Source: an uncultured Methylococcaceae bacterium (GTDB lineage: Bacteria; Pseudomonadota; Gammaproteobacteria; Methylococcales; Methylococcaceae). Taken from it: 64,000 bases of DNA. Made by a program: the position numbers and the translations under genes. This document shows positions 1 through 8,976 of this stretch, one piece after another; position 1 is the first letter of the stretch, and each line of letters opens with the position of its first letter. The notes beneath the pieces were generated by a model. That model did not search any database. It was given only the letters and a program-made list of their open reading frames with translations, and was not told where the DNA came from. The stretch lies in NCBI GenBank assembly GCA_903859815.1, contig CAIOOA010000136.1:51415-115414 (forward strand), given 5' to 3'.

Positions 1-1
1 C

Positions 2-781
2 AGTGTCGTCGCCATACCGACCCAAAGGCAACAAAAACTTGAATTTGGCTTTGCCACACCGGGCCATTCCAACCCCGACCAAGGGGGGTCTGAGCCGGCC
101 AAGGAAAAATCCATGGTGACCGGGGATTTGAATTCGGCGCTAGTGGAGTGGATCGTCCAATATCGCATCACTGATCCAAAAAGTTACTTATTTGACGTGC
201 GTGAACCGGGGCAGACCCTGCGGGATATTTCCGAGTCCGTCATGCGTGAAGTCGTCGGCGACCGAACGGTGGACGAAATCATCACCATAGGCCGTCAAGA
301 AATTGAGGATACCGTGCTGCTGCGTATGACGGCTTTAGCCAAGCGCTATCAAATTGGTGTGACGATCAACCAAGTGCAATTGAAAAACGTCAACCCGCCA
401 TTACCCGTGCAACCTTCTTTCAACGAGGTCAACCGGGCGCAGCAGGACCGCGAAAATTTAATTAACCTGGCCAATGGTGAATATAACAAAGCCGTACCCC
501 GCGCTCGTGGCGAAGCCGACCAGAAAATTCGAGCGGCTGAAGGTTATCGCTTCAAGCGGGTCAACGAGGCTGAAGGAGATGCGGCGGCTTTTACTGCGGT
601 GCTGGAACAATATATCAAAGCGCCTGATGTCACTCGCACCCGCATATACCTTGAAACATTGGGGAATGTTCTGCCTCATGCCAAGCAGACTATCATCGTA
701 GACGACACCGTCCAGCAAATTTTGCCCATGCTCCCTATGCCAGCCCAATTCCCGCCGCAAGCGGTGGAGGAACAAAAATGA
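2..781 (+). CDS. hflK: HflK, FtsH protease modulator (5' end outside window)
   Basis: The reading frame is open from the first bases of the window, so the gene begins upstream; the first internal ATG at 113 is not the true start. The visible 259 codons hold most of the prohibitin/SPFH domain (VEWIVQYRITDP, then VREPGQTLRDISESVMREV) followed by the Ala/Glu-rich coiled coil (ARGEADQKIRAAEGY) and a proline-rich tail, all typical of HflK. HflK pairs with HflC in the inner membrane to form the periplasmic cage around FtsH and restrain it. The stop overlaps the hflC start by four bases (ATGA), so the two are translationally coupled. The missing N-terminus should carry the Gly-rich cytoplasmic tail and the single membrane anchor. 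Assignment is firm from sequence and synteny. Confidence 0.95.
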   Translation, partial: SVVAIPTQRQQKLEFGFATPGHSNPDQGGSEPAKEKSMVTGDLNSALVEWIVQYRITDPKSYLFDVREPGQTLRDISESVMREVVGDRTVDEIITIGRQEIEDTVLLRMTALAKRYQIGVTINQVQLKNVNPPLPVQPSFNEVNRAQQDRENLINLANGEYNKAVPRARGEADQKIRAAEGYRFKRVNEAEGDAAAFTAVLEQYIKAPDVTRTRIYLETLGNVLPHAKQTIIVDDTVQQILPMLPMPAQFPPQAVEEQK

Positions 782-1746
782 AATATTCACCTTTAGCCAT
801 TTTAGCCCTGGCCTTTGTTGGCATTATTGTCTTGGTGTCCGCTTACACGGTGGACCAGACCGAGCAAGTCATCATTACCCAGTTCGGTAGGCCAGTGGGT
901 GACCCCATCACCAACCCTGGTTTGCATTTCAAACTGCCTTTTGTGCAACAGGTCAACCGTTTTGACAAACGTTTTTTGGCTTGGGACGGGCCATTGGTCG
1001 AAATGTCGACAAAAGACAAGACCTATATTCAAGTGGAAACTTTCGCACGTTGGCGCATCACCGACCCGATGCAGTATTACCTTAGACTGCGCGATGAACG
1101 CAGTGCGCAATCCCGCTTGGAAGACATCTTGGGTAGCGAGACACGCACCGCCATCGCCCGACATGAACTCATCGAAGTGGTTCGAACCGATAAGGACCGT
1201 CAACCCAAGGTGGATGAAAACCTAGCGGATGCCAGCGAAGGCGCCATTGGTTTGCTTAGGCCGATCCGCTTTGGTCGGGCGGAAATTCAAAAGGGCATAT
1301 TCGATGCCGCCTCCCCGAAACTGGCCGAGTTTGGCATCGAATTGCTGGATGTCCGCTTCAAACGCATCAATTACAACCCGGAAGTGCTTGAGCGCATTTA
1401 TCAACGGATGATCAGCGAGCGCTTACAAATTGCGCAACGCTTCCGTTCCGAGGGCGAGGGCGAGGCTGCGCGTATCAACGGCAACAGGGATCGCGATATT
1501 AACGAGATAGCCTCCATGGCGTATAAGCAAGTGCAAGAAATTCGCGGCGAGGCGGATGCCAAAGCCACGGCCATTTATGCCAAAGCCTACACCCAAAAAC
1601 CCGAGGCGGCGGAGTTTTATCGATTCTTGAAAAGCATGGAAACGTATGGAAAGGTCATCAATGGCGATTCCTCCATAGTATTATCCACCAACAGTGAGCT
1701 TTTTTCTTTGCTCAAGCGAGTGGATGGCAAGGCTCGCCCACAATAG
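778..1746 (+). CDS. hflC: HflC, FtsH protease modulator
   Basis: A 322-residue protein with an N-terminal signal anchor (SPLAILALAFVGIIVLVSAY), then the SPFH domain (TEQVIITQFGRPVG, LHFKLPFVQQVNRFDKR, RWRITDPMQYY) and a C-terminal coiled coil (RSEGEGEAARINGNRDRD, EIRGEADAKATAIYAKAY). The length is slightly above the usual one, because of a short insert around residues 130-160. HflC forms the hetero-oligomer with HflK that encloses FtsH at the inner membrane. The ATG overlaps the hflK stop. In many Gammaproteobacteria hisZ and purA follow hflKC; here a convergent metal transporter gene lies six bases beyond the stop, so the usual synteny is broken after hflC. Confidence 0.95.
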   Translation: MKYSPLAILALAFVGIIVLVSAYTVDQTEQVIITQFGRPVGDPITNPGLHFKLPFVQQVNRFDKRFLAWDGPLVEMSTKDKTYIQVETFARWRITDPMQYYLRLRDERSAQSRLEDILGSETRTAIARHELIEVVRTDKDRQPKVDENLADASEGAIGLLRPIRFGRAEIQKGIFDAASPKLAEFGIELLDVRFKRINYNPEVLERIYQRMISERLQIAQRFRSEGEGEAARINGNRDRDINEIASMAYKQVQEIRGEADAKATAIYAKAYTQKPEAAEFYRFLKSMETYGKVINGDSSIVLSTNSELFSLLKRVDGKARPQ

Positions 1747-1751
1747 ATGTT

Positions 1752-2567
1752 TCAGGCAACTTTGTCCGCCCGCCGATGTGACAGTAGCAATCCTGCCGCA
1801 AACGCAATGCAGATGGTAGCGAAGACAGCTAGACCGGTTTGCATCTCCAAGCCTTGCATCCAGTCGCCCAAGGTGGGCGAACAAAATTTTGCCAGACCCA
1901 AGCCTGCCACCGCCAAACTCAATAAAGCCACGGTCAGCCCCATTACCCGCGATGCTATGGCGGCCAACCTGTCAGCCCGACTCAAGACCTTGGAAATCCA
2001 AAGCCCATTCAGCCCATCAGTCACTAACATTCCGAACATGAAAACCCCCCCCAACAGCGGGGCGCGCCAATACTCACCCTCTTGCTGCGCACTCAGAGCG
2101 AACAAAGCCGCTTGGCTCATAGTGTCGAAAGACAGCGCAAACAATGCCCCCACCAATAAGATGAGTGAAGGCCGTCCAGTTCTTTGCAGACTGCCAAGGA
2201 AACGCCCCTTCATGCCGACAGTTTGCACGACTTGATTGGCCGGGGTTCGAATAATGGAAATTAAGTTGGCAACCCCGAGCAAAGTCAGGAAAAAAATCGA
2301 CGTGAAAACCCCGAAGTTCTCCATCCATTCCGGGGCCGTCCACGCTTTTGCGGCCCAACTGGCGGCGCTGGCGACAACCATTACCACAGCGCCATGGCCA
2401 AGTGAAAACAAAGCACCACAGAAACGCGCCAAGTTTGGGTTGACCGAAGCGTTATAGCGGGTCATCCCGTCGATTGTTGCCAAATGGTCAGCATCCAAAC
2501 CATGCTTTATGCCGAGTACAAACACTATCAGGAGTAATGCCAGGCCATCTTGAGGTAATTGGTCCAT
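1752..2567 (-). CDS. NiCoT-family nickel/cobalt transporter
   Basis: A 271-residue polytopic membrane protein. The signature HGLDADH lies near the N-terminus (residues about 20-26), the HX4DH motif that defines the NiCoT family and binds metal in helix 2. Further family features are LGHGAVV in the next helix and a SFDTMSQ segment where classical members have GFDTATE, so this is a variant member. The ATG at 2567 puts the protein start just before the first helix; an upstream in-frame ATG at 2699 would add 44 hydrophilic residues unlike the family. Likely role: uptake of Ni(II) or Co(II) for metalloenzymes, though no nickel enzyme is nearby. It converges on hflC. The substrate cannot be told from sequence. 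Confidence 0.75.
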   Translation of the reverse strand: MDQLPQDGLALLLIVFVLGIKHGLDADHLATIDGMTRYNASVNPNLARFCGALFSLGHGAVVMVVASAASWAAKAWTAPEWMENFGVFTSIFFLTLLGVANLISIIRTPANQVVQTVGMKGRFLGSLQRTGRPSLILLVGALFALSFDTMSQAALFALSAQQEGEYWRAPLLGGVFMFGMLVTDGLNGLWISKVLSRADRLAAIASRVMGLTVALLSLAVAGLGLAKFCSPTLGDWMQGLEMQTGLAVFATICIAFAAGLLLSHRRADKVA

Positions 2568-2926
2568 GGTAAAAATTTCTATGGATATAAAATATCGATT
2601 ATAACGGGTATCGGGAGAGAATTTTGTGGCAATTCTATTGTCTAAATTGTTGCATAAGTCGCAATCAGAGTGACTCCATACGTTGCGAATAGTTTTCAAG
2701 GAACCGGAATTTACGTATGCGCAGATATTCCCGCTCCACTGAATGAGCCTACTGATTGCCCTTGAAAATGCCGGAAAGGACGGGTTTCGCGGTTGTCATC
2801 GTTAGGGATGGCCCAAGACTTTAACTAAGAATAAAGACCTCCATTTTTCGGGCTGACCCTTAAAGGATGCCGCATTTTGTGCAATACCAATGAACAAATC
2901 ATTGATATAGGATAGGAGTAACAGTC
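2568..2926. other. Intergenic stretch between divergent genes
   Basis: About 360 bases between the transporter start (minus strand) and the small gene at 2927 (plus strand). It must hold the promoters of both, but I see no clear consensus promoter or riboswitch. An AGGAG ribosome-binding site lies just before 2927. Confidence 0.4.
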
Positions 2927-3148
2927 ATGTTAGTCAAACAAAAAAGTGATGGTCATTTAGTGGAGGTGTTGAGCCTTCACGATCTGTTTAACCCCACCCA
3001 TGTCACCGTGGTCGGTCGCTTGAATTATGGCGAAGAATCTGGTGATCCTGAAAAATTCCCCAAAACGGATTTAATCTTCCCGTCGGGCGAAGAACTGCCT
3101 CGTTGCTGGGTAGATGTCCATTATCGGGATCAGGAATTGCGCAAGTAA
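2927..3148 (+). CDS. Small conserved protein of unknown function, 73 aa
   Basis: A 73-residue soluble protein starting at an ATG with a good AGGAG site about nine bases upstream. The sequence has a patterned look (VEVLSLHDLFNP, VVGRLNYGEE, then FPSGEELPRCW) with a single Cys near the C-terminus, and no membrane segment. I believe relatives are common in methylotrophic and sulfur-oxidising proteobacteria, where they are sometimes loosely labelled acetyltransferase, but it is far too short for a GNAT fold and I assign no function. It is monocistronic and followed by a GC-rich palindrome likely to act as terminator. Codon use and ribosome-binding site argue for a real gene. Confidence 0.7.
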   Translation: MLVKQKSDGHLVEVLSLHDLFNPTHVTVVGRLNYGEESGDPEKFPKTDLIFPSGEELPRCWVDVHYRDQELRK

Positions 3149-3210
3149 ACGATTCTTGCGCTAAGACGACATCCCGCCCTGGTATCTGTTAAACAGTGTC
3201 AAACAACTAA

Positions 3211-3251
3211 GGCGGGCGGCAAACACAACCAAGGTTAGAAAGCCGCCCGCC
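3211..3251 (+). terminator. GC-rich palindrome, likely transcription terminator
   Basis: A perfect 10-bp inverted repeat (GGCGGGCGGC at 3211-3220 and GCCGCCCGCC at 3242-3251) with a 21-base loop, followed by a short TTT. It lies about 60 bases after the stop of the small gene at 2927 and between that gene and the convergent pilY1. The weak T-run and the long loop leave some doubt; it could instead be a dispersed palindromic repeat. Confidence 0.5.
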
Positions 3252-3371
3252 TTTAAACTGCCCGTCATTTCTCGGCTATGGCTTCAGGGCAGATGATTTA
3301 GGGTAATCAAAATGCAGGGCAGCTTTCCTTTGCCGCCCTTGGGTCATGTGTGATTGCCAACAGCATATCTG

Positions 3372-6300
3372 TCAATCAATCTTCTTGCCCCAATAGATGC
3401 TGTGCCTGCGATTCAAATCTTGCCTAGGTGTTTGCATCACAGACGTGCCTATGATTACCGCTTCCCTTGGTGCGCCATTCAATACGACAACGGCGGCAAC
3501 AGGGGACGGGGCGTAACCCCCGCCCGGTTGGACCATGTAGCGGTCCGATGTGGTGAGAACGGCGCTGCCCGTGCTTGTAACATCACTACCAGTCGAAGTG
3601 ACAGTCTGGTCTAAGTTAAGGATTGCCGACCCGGTTTGGAAGTTGAGCGCATACAATCGGGATTCCCCCAAATTGCTGCTGCAAGCGTTGGTCGAACCCA
3701 ACGAAATCTGCGGCACATTCGTTGCGAAGTAGGTTGCCCCGCCCACACTGACGGAACCGCCCACCACCTTTTCCCCTATTGCCTCATAATTGCCGTCGCG
3801 ATTTAATTTAACCAAACTGACATACCAACCGCTCGCATTGCTCAAACCGGATACCGCAGCGGAGACTTGCGAACTGGTTTCGGATTGGATTAAATTCGCG
3901 GTGGCATTATACAAATCCGCCTCAGTGATGTAAGTGTTGATATGGGCAGAAGGAAATAGTGGGCCAGTCGCGTTTAGGCTGTGATTGTCCTTGAACATGT
4001 AAAAACGGTTCAAGACGGCGATGTTGCCTGGGTGTTCCCGGTCACCCGAACCGATCAATACGGCATCATAGCCGCTGCCATAAACCACATCGGGCGGATA
4101 GAGGAACTTGCGGTTATTGACCCCGGTTCCCCCGATGGAGGCAACTTTGTAAACGGTCCAATGATCAGGGTCTGAGTCGTGAATATTGGCCCGCCAAACA
4201 TTGCCGCCGACATCGGCCACATAAACCCGGTCTGCGTAACCGTCGCTATTGGTGTCCAACACTATAGGGTCGGCAGAAATGCTTTTGGTCATGCCGGATA
4301 CCGTTAAATTAAAGGTAGCTCCCGTCGGGTTTGGGCCGGCCTGCCAAATCGGCGAGCCTGTCGCCGCATCGGCCACCATCAAACCCCTTCCCATGGTGGC
4401 AGCCGTCGGTGTGTCGGGATCATTGGCGGTGGCATCATAACCCAGTCCGAACACCACCACAGCATTGTTTTGATAGCGTATTGAGGCCGGTTTGGGTTCT
4501 GACCAAGTCAGGCCCAATTCACCATAACCAGTGCTAGTGTTAGTTTTTTTCCAGAGCAATTTAGGCACATCAGGGTCTGTCACGTCCAAGGCGTAATAAA
4601 AACGCCCACCACGCCTCATGCTCAGATAGACGTAGGCTTTGTCGTTGGAACCGCTGGCAGTTAATTGCCCGTCGTTGTTGGCATCCTTAGTGTAAAAGCC
4701 AATCGAACCATCGACAAAATAGGGTTTGGGTATGTCTTCGCTTATCAATGGCGAAACATTGTACAGGCGTTGCAAGCTGGTGAAGTGTTCGGGGAGGATG
4801 AAGCCCCATTTTTCATCGCCGTCCGCATCATTGTCACCCCCTTTTACGGCATGGAAAATACCGTCATTCGCCCCATAGTAAGCGACAATGTCCCGACCAG
4901 TGGGTTGCCCGGTGCGATTGTAATTGATGACAGCGGGGCGGGAATGCAACACATCGCCATGGTGATAACCCCGCACGGCAGTCGAAGCCAGCGAAGGGTT
5001 GTCGTTGAGTTGATTGTTTTGCCCACGCACCCAGTTGACCAGTTGCGGGCTTGTCAACGTGGACAGCAACGGATTCGTGGCCGTGATCGTGCCCAATCCG
5101 GGTGAAGACGGAGCCACTGCAATCTTATAAGAAAACTGGTTGGGGCTATGGGTAGGAGGATTATAAATGATGCTGTAGCAGATATTATACTGAATTTCAC
5201 TGGCTCCATTGACACACACATTGTACCCATTCAAAAAACCATGATTGGACGAAGTAGTCACCGTGGCGGTCGCGGTATTCGTATTGTCAGTGGACGTCGC
5301 CGTTCGCGTAATCGAGTTGACTGTGACTGGGCTGATGTAAAAGACAGCAGTGCCTCCCGAATAAGTGGTTGAGGTCGGTGGCGACGTGAAGGAAGGAACT
5401 ACCACCCCGCTGGCCAGGGTGTAAACCAGGGTGTTGATGCATTGTGGCTTGGGGTTACCCGATGCGCCATTGCAGGCGTTGATGGTTCGGCTTTTTATCA
5501 CATACTGCGTCACATTGTAATCTGAAGGTACTGCGCCGGTGACCGTCAATAAACTACCTACTGGAAAGCAATACTCAGGCGTGGTCGGTTTGTTGCTGGC
5601 TAGAGGCAGGGTCACGGTGACATCGCTGCTGCCTGCTGCCCTTGTCATCGCGGAATTGACATAACTAGTACAGCCGGCGACGGGGTTACCCGGTGTGCTA
5701 GCACCGAAGCTTGTTGGCGCTGTTGGTGTCTCGGCAACCGTTCTGGTGGTCGTGGTGAAAGTCCATGAAGAGACCGTAGAGGTTTTTGGGATGGTTACCG
5801 TATGTGGGCCTTCATAATCAGGGTAGCCAGTTCCACGAATGTAAATGGTGCCGGTCCACGCCGTGCTGCCGCCATTGGTGATGCTCGTGCCGGTGACGGT
5901 GGCAGTGGTGCCGGATCGGCTGATGGACGTCACCGTGCCACGATTGCCCGACAAAGTCGCCTGCATGCCCGTGCTGCTGGCGGTCGCATTGCCCGGCGGA
6001 TTTTCGGTGGCGATTGAGTAAGTGAATACCGTTGAACTCACCTTGGTGATGGGGAAAGTACCGTTGTATTCCGCCTGAGTGGCCCCGGCGATGGTGATCT
6101 GATCGCCCGTGACGAAGAGATGCCCGCCGCTGGCAGTGGCGGTCACGACCCGCGTACCGTTGCGGGATAGCGTCACCCCGACCGTGTTAGTCAGAATGCC
6201 CAATGCCGAGGCAGTGACATCGGTGTTGCTGGAGGCAAATGCAAAGGTGGACAAACTGCTGCCTGAGGAACAGGAGCCTGTGCAAGTGTACAGATTGCGC

Positions 6301-7646
6301 ACCGGTTGCGATCCGGTGTAAGTGAAATCCACCCGTTCATGCTGTGCCGCGCCACCCTTTTCGACAAAAGCTCCGTCGGGGGAATCGGAGGTCGGCGTAG
6401 TGCTGGGCCCTTGCGCATCCAGATAATAATTGGCATCCCAGAACGCCGATGAGGTGGTCCACACACTGGTCGCCAAAGGCGTGATGAAACCCGAAATGGC
6501 GTTTTCCGCCGCCAAACCATTCTTGTCGACGAGGTAGGTGGCATCGGTTGTTTGATTGTAACCAAGCTTGTATTGTTTCAGGTTGCCAGTCCAACGTGGC
6601 GACAAATGCGCATCGGGGCGGAACACCGCCATATAAACCTGGTTCAGATAAGTTCCTCGCACACTGACATTGACCGGTAGCGTTGAAGACGAGAACACGC
6701 TGTTGACCGCCATAACCTCACTGAAAACGCTTTGTAGAGCCGAGGTGAGCGAAGCCGAGTCAGTGCCGACGAAATATTTGCCTTTGCCTTGCTGCGCCAT
6801 GCTCTTTAGATTGGCAGTCCAGCCGGGACTTTGACCAGTCGTACCCGGCAACACATCGATTGTATAAGTGATGATATTGGCGATTCCAGTGGTGGACGAG
6901 TTGGTGGCAAAGAAACGTGCAAACTCATCCGTCATGTTCCATTGACTGCCATTCGGATCAATTGGAATTTCTGTAGTATTTCCACCATAGCCGACCAATC
7001 GCATCAGGGCATCCATGGTGTCATTGCTATTGTCTTGGGCCGGTCCGTTACTGATATAGATAATGAAGTTATTTTGGCATCCACCTGCTTTGGGGCTGCT
7101 GTAAACATTGGAAGTGCCAGCAAATGCGCCGGTTCCTCCAAACACACTTCCATCATCTGATTTGGCCTTGCCGTTGGTGCCATCATTGGGTCGGCCGCCT
7201 GAAAAGGCGGAAAGCCCCGTGTAATAACGCCAAGCTTCATTCATCGCGTAATTTGACTTGCCACCATTACTTTTATCTAACAGAATATCCAAATTATTAA
7301 CCAATTGCGACAGTTGTGACTTATTGTCGTCGGTCATCTGGCGTATGGCATAGCGCATATAACCCCCGTCCTGACCTTTATTTCCATTTCCTGACTCAGT
7401 GAATAACATCAGCCCGACATTGAACGAATCGGTCAAACCATTGACAACCGATTGCAAAGCAGCTTTCTCCCAAGTAAACTGCTGATTCCAATTTGCCGTG
7501 TTGTCCAGAATGATTAGCACATTCGGACGTTGCTGGGCGACTGAGCCATTGATTAGAAACACCTCAGTGTCATCCGCACCGCCCAGCGACGGAAAAATGA
7601 TGAATAATAACAATAACAATGCCTTTAGAATTTTGACCGGTTTCAT
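3372..7646 (-). CDS. pilY1: PilY1-type pilus tip adhesin / assembly factor
   Basis: A 1424-residue exported protein. The ATG at 7646 follows a GGAGAG site and opens directly into a signal peptide (KILKALLLLLFIIFPSLGGA); an earlier in-frame ATG at 7787 would bury that signal. The N-terminal third looks like a von Willebrand A domain (NVLIILDNTANW, VGLMLFTESG), but the MIDAS triad DxSxS is changed to D48-N-T-A-N. The middle (about residues 490-830) is a Thr/Ser-rich stretch of Ig-like or adhesin-like repeats. The C-terminal part is the PilC/PilY beta-propeller, with acidic loops resembling Ca-binding sites (DTNSDGYAD, DANNDGQ). PilY1 caps the minor-pilin complex at the pilus tip and affects adhesion, twitching and pilus retraction. 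It is the last gene of the minus-strand pilin operon, separated from pilX by about 820 bases. Confidence 0.9.
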   Translation of the reverse strand: MKPVKILKALLLLLFIIFPSLGGADDTEVFLINGSVAQQRPNVLIILDNTANWNQQFTWEKAALQSVVNGLTDSFNVGLMLFTESGNGNKGQDGGYMRYAIRQMTDDNKSQLSQLVNNLDILLDKSNGGKSNYAMNEAWRYYTGLSAFSGGRPNDGTNGKAKSDDGSVFGGTGAFAGTSNVYSSPKAGGCQNNFIIYISNGPAQDNSNDTMDALMRLVGYGGNTTEIPIDPNGSQWNMTDEFARFFATNSSTTGIANIITYTIDVLPGTTGQSPGWTANLKSMAQQGKGKYFVGTDSASLTSALQSVFSEVMAVNSVFSSSTLPVNVSVRGTYLNQVYMAVFRPDAHLSPRWTGNLKQYKLGYNQTTDATYLVDKNGLAAENAISGFITPLATSVWTTSSAFWDANYYLDAQGPSTTPTSDSPDGAFVEKGGAAQHERVDFTYTGSQPVRNLYTCTGSCSSGSSLSTFAFASSNTDVTASALGILTNTVGVTLSRNGTRVVTATASGGHLFVTGDQITIAGATQAEYNGTFPITKVSSTVFTYSIATENPPGNATASSTGMQATLSGNRGTVTSISRSGTTATVTGTSITNGGSTAWTGTIYIRGTGYPDYEGPHTVTIPKTSTVSSWTFTTTTRTVAETPTAPTSFGASTPGNPVAGCTSYVNSAMTRAAGSSDVTVTLPLASNKPTTPEYCFPVGSLLTVTGAVPSDYNVTQYVIKSRTINACNGASGNPKPQCINTLVYTLASGVVVPSFTSPPTSTTYSGGTAVFYISPVTVNSITRTATSTDNTNTATATVTTSSNHGFLNGYNVCVNGASEIQYNICYSIIYNPPTHSPNQFSYKIAVAPSSPGLGTITATNPLLSTLTSPQLVNWVRGQNNQLNDNPSLASTAVRGYHHGDVLHSRPAVINYNRTGQPTGRDIVAYYGANDGIFHAVKGGDNDADGDEKWGFILPEHFTSLQRLYNVSPLISEDIPKPYFVDGSIGFYTKDANNDGQLTASGSNDKAYVYLSMRRGGRFYYALDVTDPDVPKLLWKKTNTSTGYGELGLTWSEPKPASIRYQNNAVVVFGLGYDATANDPDTPTAATMGRGLMVADAATGSPIWQAGPNPTGATFNLTVSGMTKSISADPIVLDTNSDGYADRVYVADVGGNVWRANIHDSDPDHWTVYKVASIGGTGVNNRKFLYPPDVVYGSGYDAVLIGSGDREHPGNIAVLNRFYMFKDNHSLNATGPLFPSAHINTYITEADLYNATANLIQSETSSQVSAAVSGLSNASGWYVSLVKLNRDGNYEAIGEKVVGGSVSVGGATYFATNVPQISLGSTNACSSNLGESRLYALNFQTGSAILNLDQTVTSTGSDVTSTGSAVLTTSDRYMVQPGGGYAPSPVAAVVVLNGAPREAVIIGTSVMQTPRQDLNRRHSIYWGKKID

Positions 7647-7697
7647 GGCACTCTCCAAAGCAAAAAAACAAAACCAATGCATAACAACAAAAAGAAC

Positions 7698-7727
7698 GGT
7701 AGGTTGGCAAGCCTTTACCGACAAGAC
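7698..7727. repeat. Dispersed repeat half-site, copy 1
   Basis: The segment GTAGGTTGGCAAGCCTTT followed by ACCGACA is nearly the same as the right arm of the inverted repeat at 25010-25077. It lies just upstream of the pilY1 start. Seeing it twice in unrelated contexts marks it as a dispersed repeat. Confidence 0.6.
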
Positions 7728-7787
7728 CAAGCTTAAACATTGATTAATCAAACCAAAATCGATTATTTCGATATATTCTATTAACAT

Positions 7788-8222
7788 GAAGAGTGGAATG
7801 ATTAATCAATAGCCAGTTTAATAATGCATAATTTACACCAATAACAGTGGTCAAATTAATATTGAGTTCGACTAACTTATTGATATTTGAATTGAATGAT
7901 ATTATAAGCCGCTTTGATTTTACTACAAACCCGCCGAATTACTATATATTATAGTATCGAATATTAAGAAAAGGGTATATTGGGATGCTAATTTGGCTAA
8001 ATTAATGGAAAAGCTGAAGTTTGTAGCTAATCAGCGACAACGCTTCTGGTATATTTCTCAATTAAAACAATTAGAAAAAACTGTAAGCTAATTTTATTGT
8101 TTATTTTGTCGTCAATCCATGACAAGTTGGAAAAATAAAGCATCAGTGCAATACTTAAAACATAATACCGACACTATAATATTATCTTATGAGTATAAAA
8201 GCTTATGCAGCAACCTAGAAAG
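7788..8222. other. AT-rich intergenic leader of pilY1
   Basis: About 430 bases of very AT-rich DNA between the pilY1 leader and the tandem repeat, with no credible gene on either strand. A pilY1-specific promoter could sit here, but I cannot point to a convincing one. Confidence 0.5.
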
Positions 8223-8417
8223 GGAGCGTCAAAGCTTGCTTTGACATTTCAGGTTGGAGCGTCAAAGCTTGCTTTGACATTTCTGGTTGGAGCGTCAAAG
8301 CTTGCTTTGACATTTCTAGTTGGACCGTCAAAGCTTGCTTTGACATTTCTGGTTGGAGCGTCAAAGCTTGCTTTGACATCTCTGTTTAGACCGTCAAAGC
8401 TTGCTTTGGCAGGCGAA
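8223..8417. repeat. Tandem array of six 33-bp palindromic units
   Basis: Six units start at 8228, 8261, 8294, 8327, 8360 and 8393, exactly 33 bases apart. Each holds the hairpin core GTCAAAGC-TT-GCTTTGAC and a spacer close to ATTTCTGGTTGGAGC; the sixth is degenerate at its end. Because the period is a multiple of three, both strands stay open: the plus strand would read an 11-residue repeat (GASKLALTFLV), but that frame lacks a convincing start and runs into pilX, so I treat the array as non-coding. The same core recurs singly at 52918 and in a cluster at 62283-62338. In the pilX-pilY1 transcript each unit could form a small stem-loop. Confidence 0.85.
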
Positions 8418-8466
8418 ACAAGTATCACAAAAACACCTAGTATAGGCGAATTTATTCGCTCGTTAG

Positions 8467-8976
8467 CTAACAGGCCCAAAACGTCAAGCCTAACCGAATT
8501 TTTACCCCTTGATGCAAAGTGACAACCGCACAAGTGCGGGCATCAATCACCGTCGCTTCAATGTCCCAATAAGTATCATTAGTGGAAAGTAGATTGGAAA
8601 TTGTCGCGCTAGTCCCACCTATGGGGATCATGCCTATACATTTTGGAACATTGACATAAACCCAATAATCAGTGGAACCATCATTGTTATTGTCAATTAA
8701 AACTTGGTTGCCATAGATAGTGTAATTCAATCCACATTGATTGATGGTATAGGTGCTCCCAGAAGGAGAATTGGCAAAATGGGCGGAAGAACTCAATACT
8801 TGATTGATGGCTTGTTCAGCGGCAGCCGTGGCTTCAACCTGCATTTGCATATTGCCAACAATAATTAGGTTGGAGTTACTGGAGCGAATAGCCGAAGTGA
8901 CTAATAGCGTAATCACTAATAACATGATTAAGCTTATAATTAATGCACCGGCGGATTGTTTGTATAGGTGATTCAT
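8467..8976 (-). CDS. pilX: PilX-type minor pilin
   Basis: A 169-residue protein with an N-terminal hydrophobic segment (GALIISLIMLLVITLLVTSAIR) preceded by a short basic leader, the layout of PilX proteins, which lack the full prepilin E5 consensus. A helical stretch rich in Ala and Glu follows (VEATAAAEQAINQVL), also usual for PilX, then a globular C-terminal domain with paired Cys residues. PilX joins PilV, PilW and FimU/FimT in the priming complex that starts type IV pilus assembly and carries PilY1. The start overlaps the pilW stop by four bases. Its 3' end is near the tandem repeat array. Confidence 0.8.
   Translation of the reverse strand: MNHLYKQSAGALIISLIMLLVITLLVTSAIRSSNSNLIIVGNMQMQVEATAAAEQAINQVLSSSAHFANSPSGSTYTINQCGLNYTIYGNQVLIDNNNDGSTDYWVYVNVPKCIGMIPIGGTSATISNLLSTNDTYWDIEATVIDARTCAVVTLHQGVKIRLGLTFWAC

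Noticed and set aside
8223..8417. CRISPR array
   Set aside because: The repeats are short palindromes with nearly identical 15-base spacers, and there is no cas gene; true arrays have unique spacers of 25-40 bases.
8205..8522. A 105-codon plus-strand frame with an 11-residue repeat (GASKLALTFLV), and a matching repeat frame on the minus strand
   Set aside because: The open frames follow from a 33-base tandem repeat, which is a multiple of three. There is no ribosome-binding site and the frame overlaps the end of pilX.
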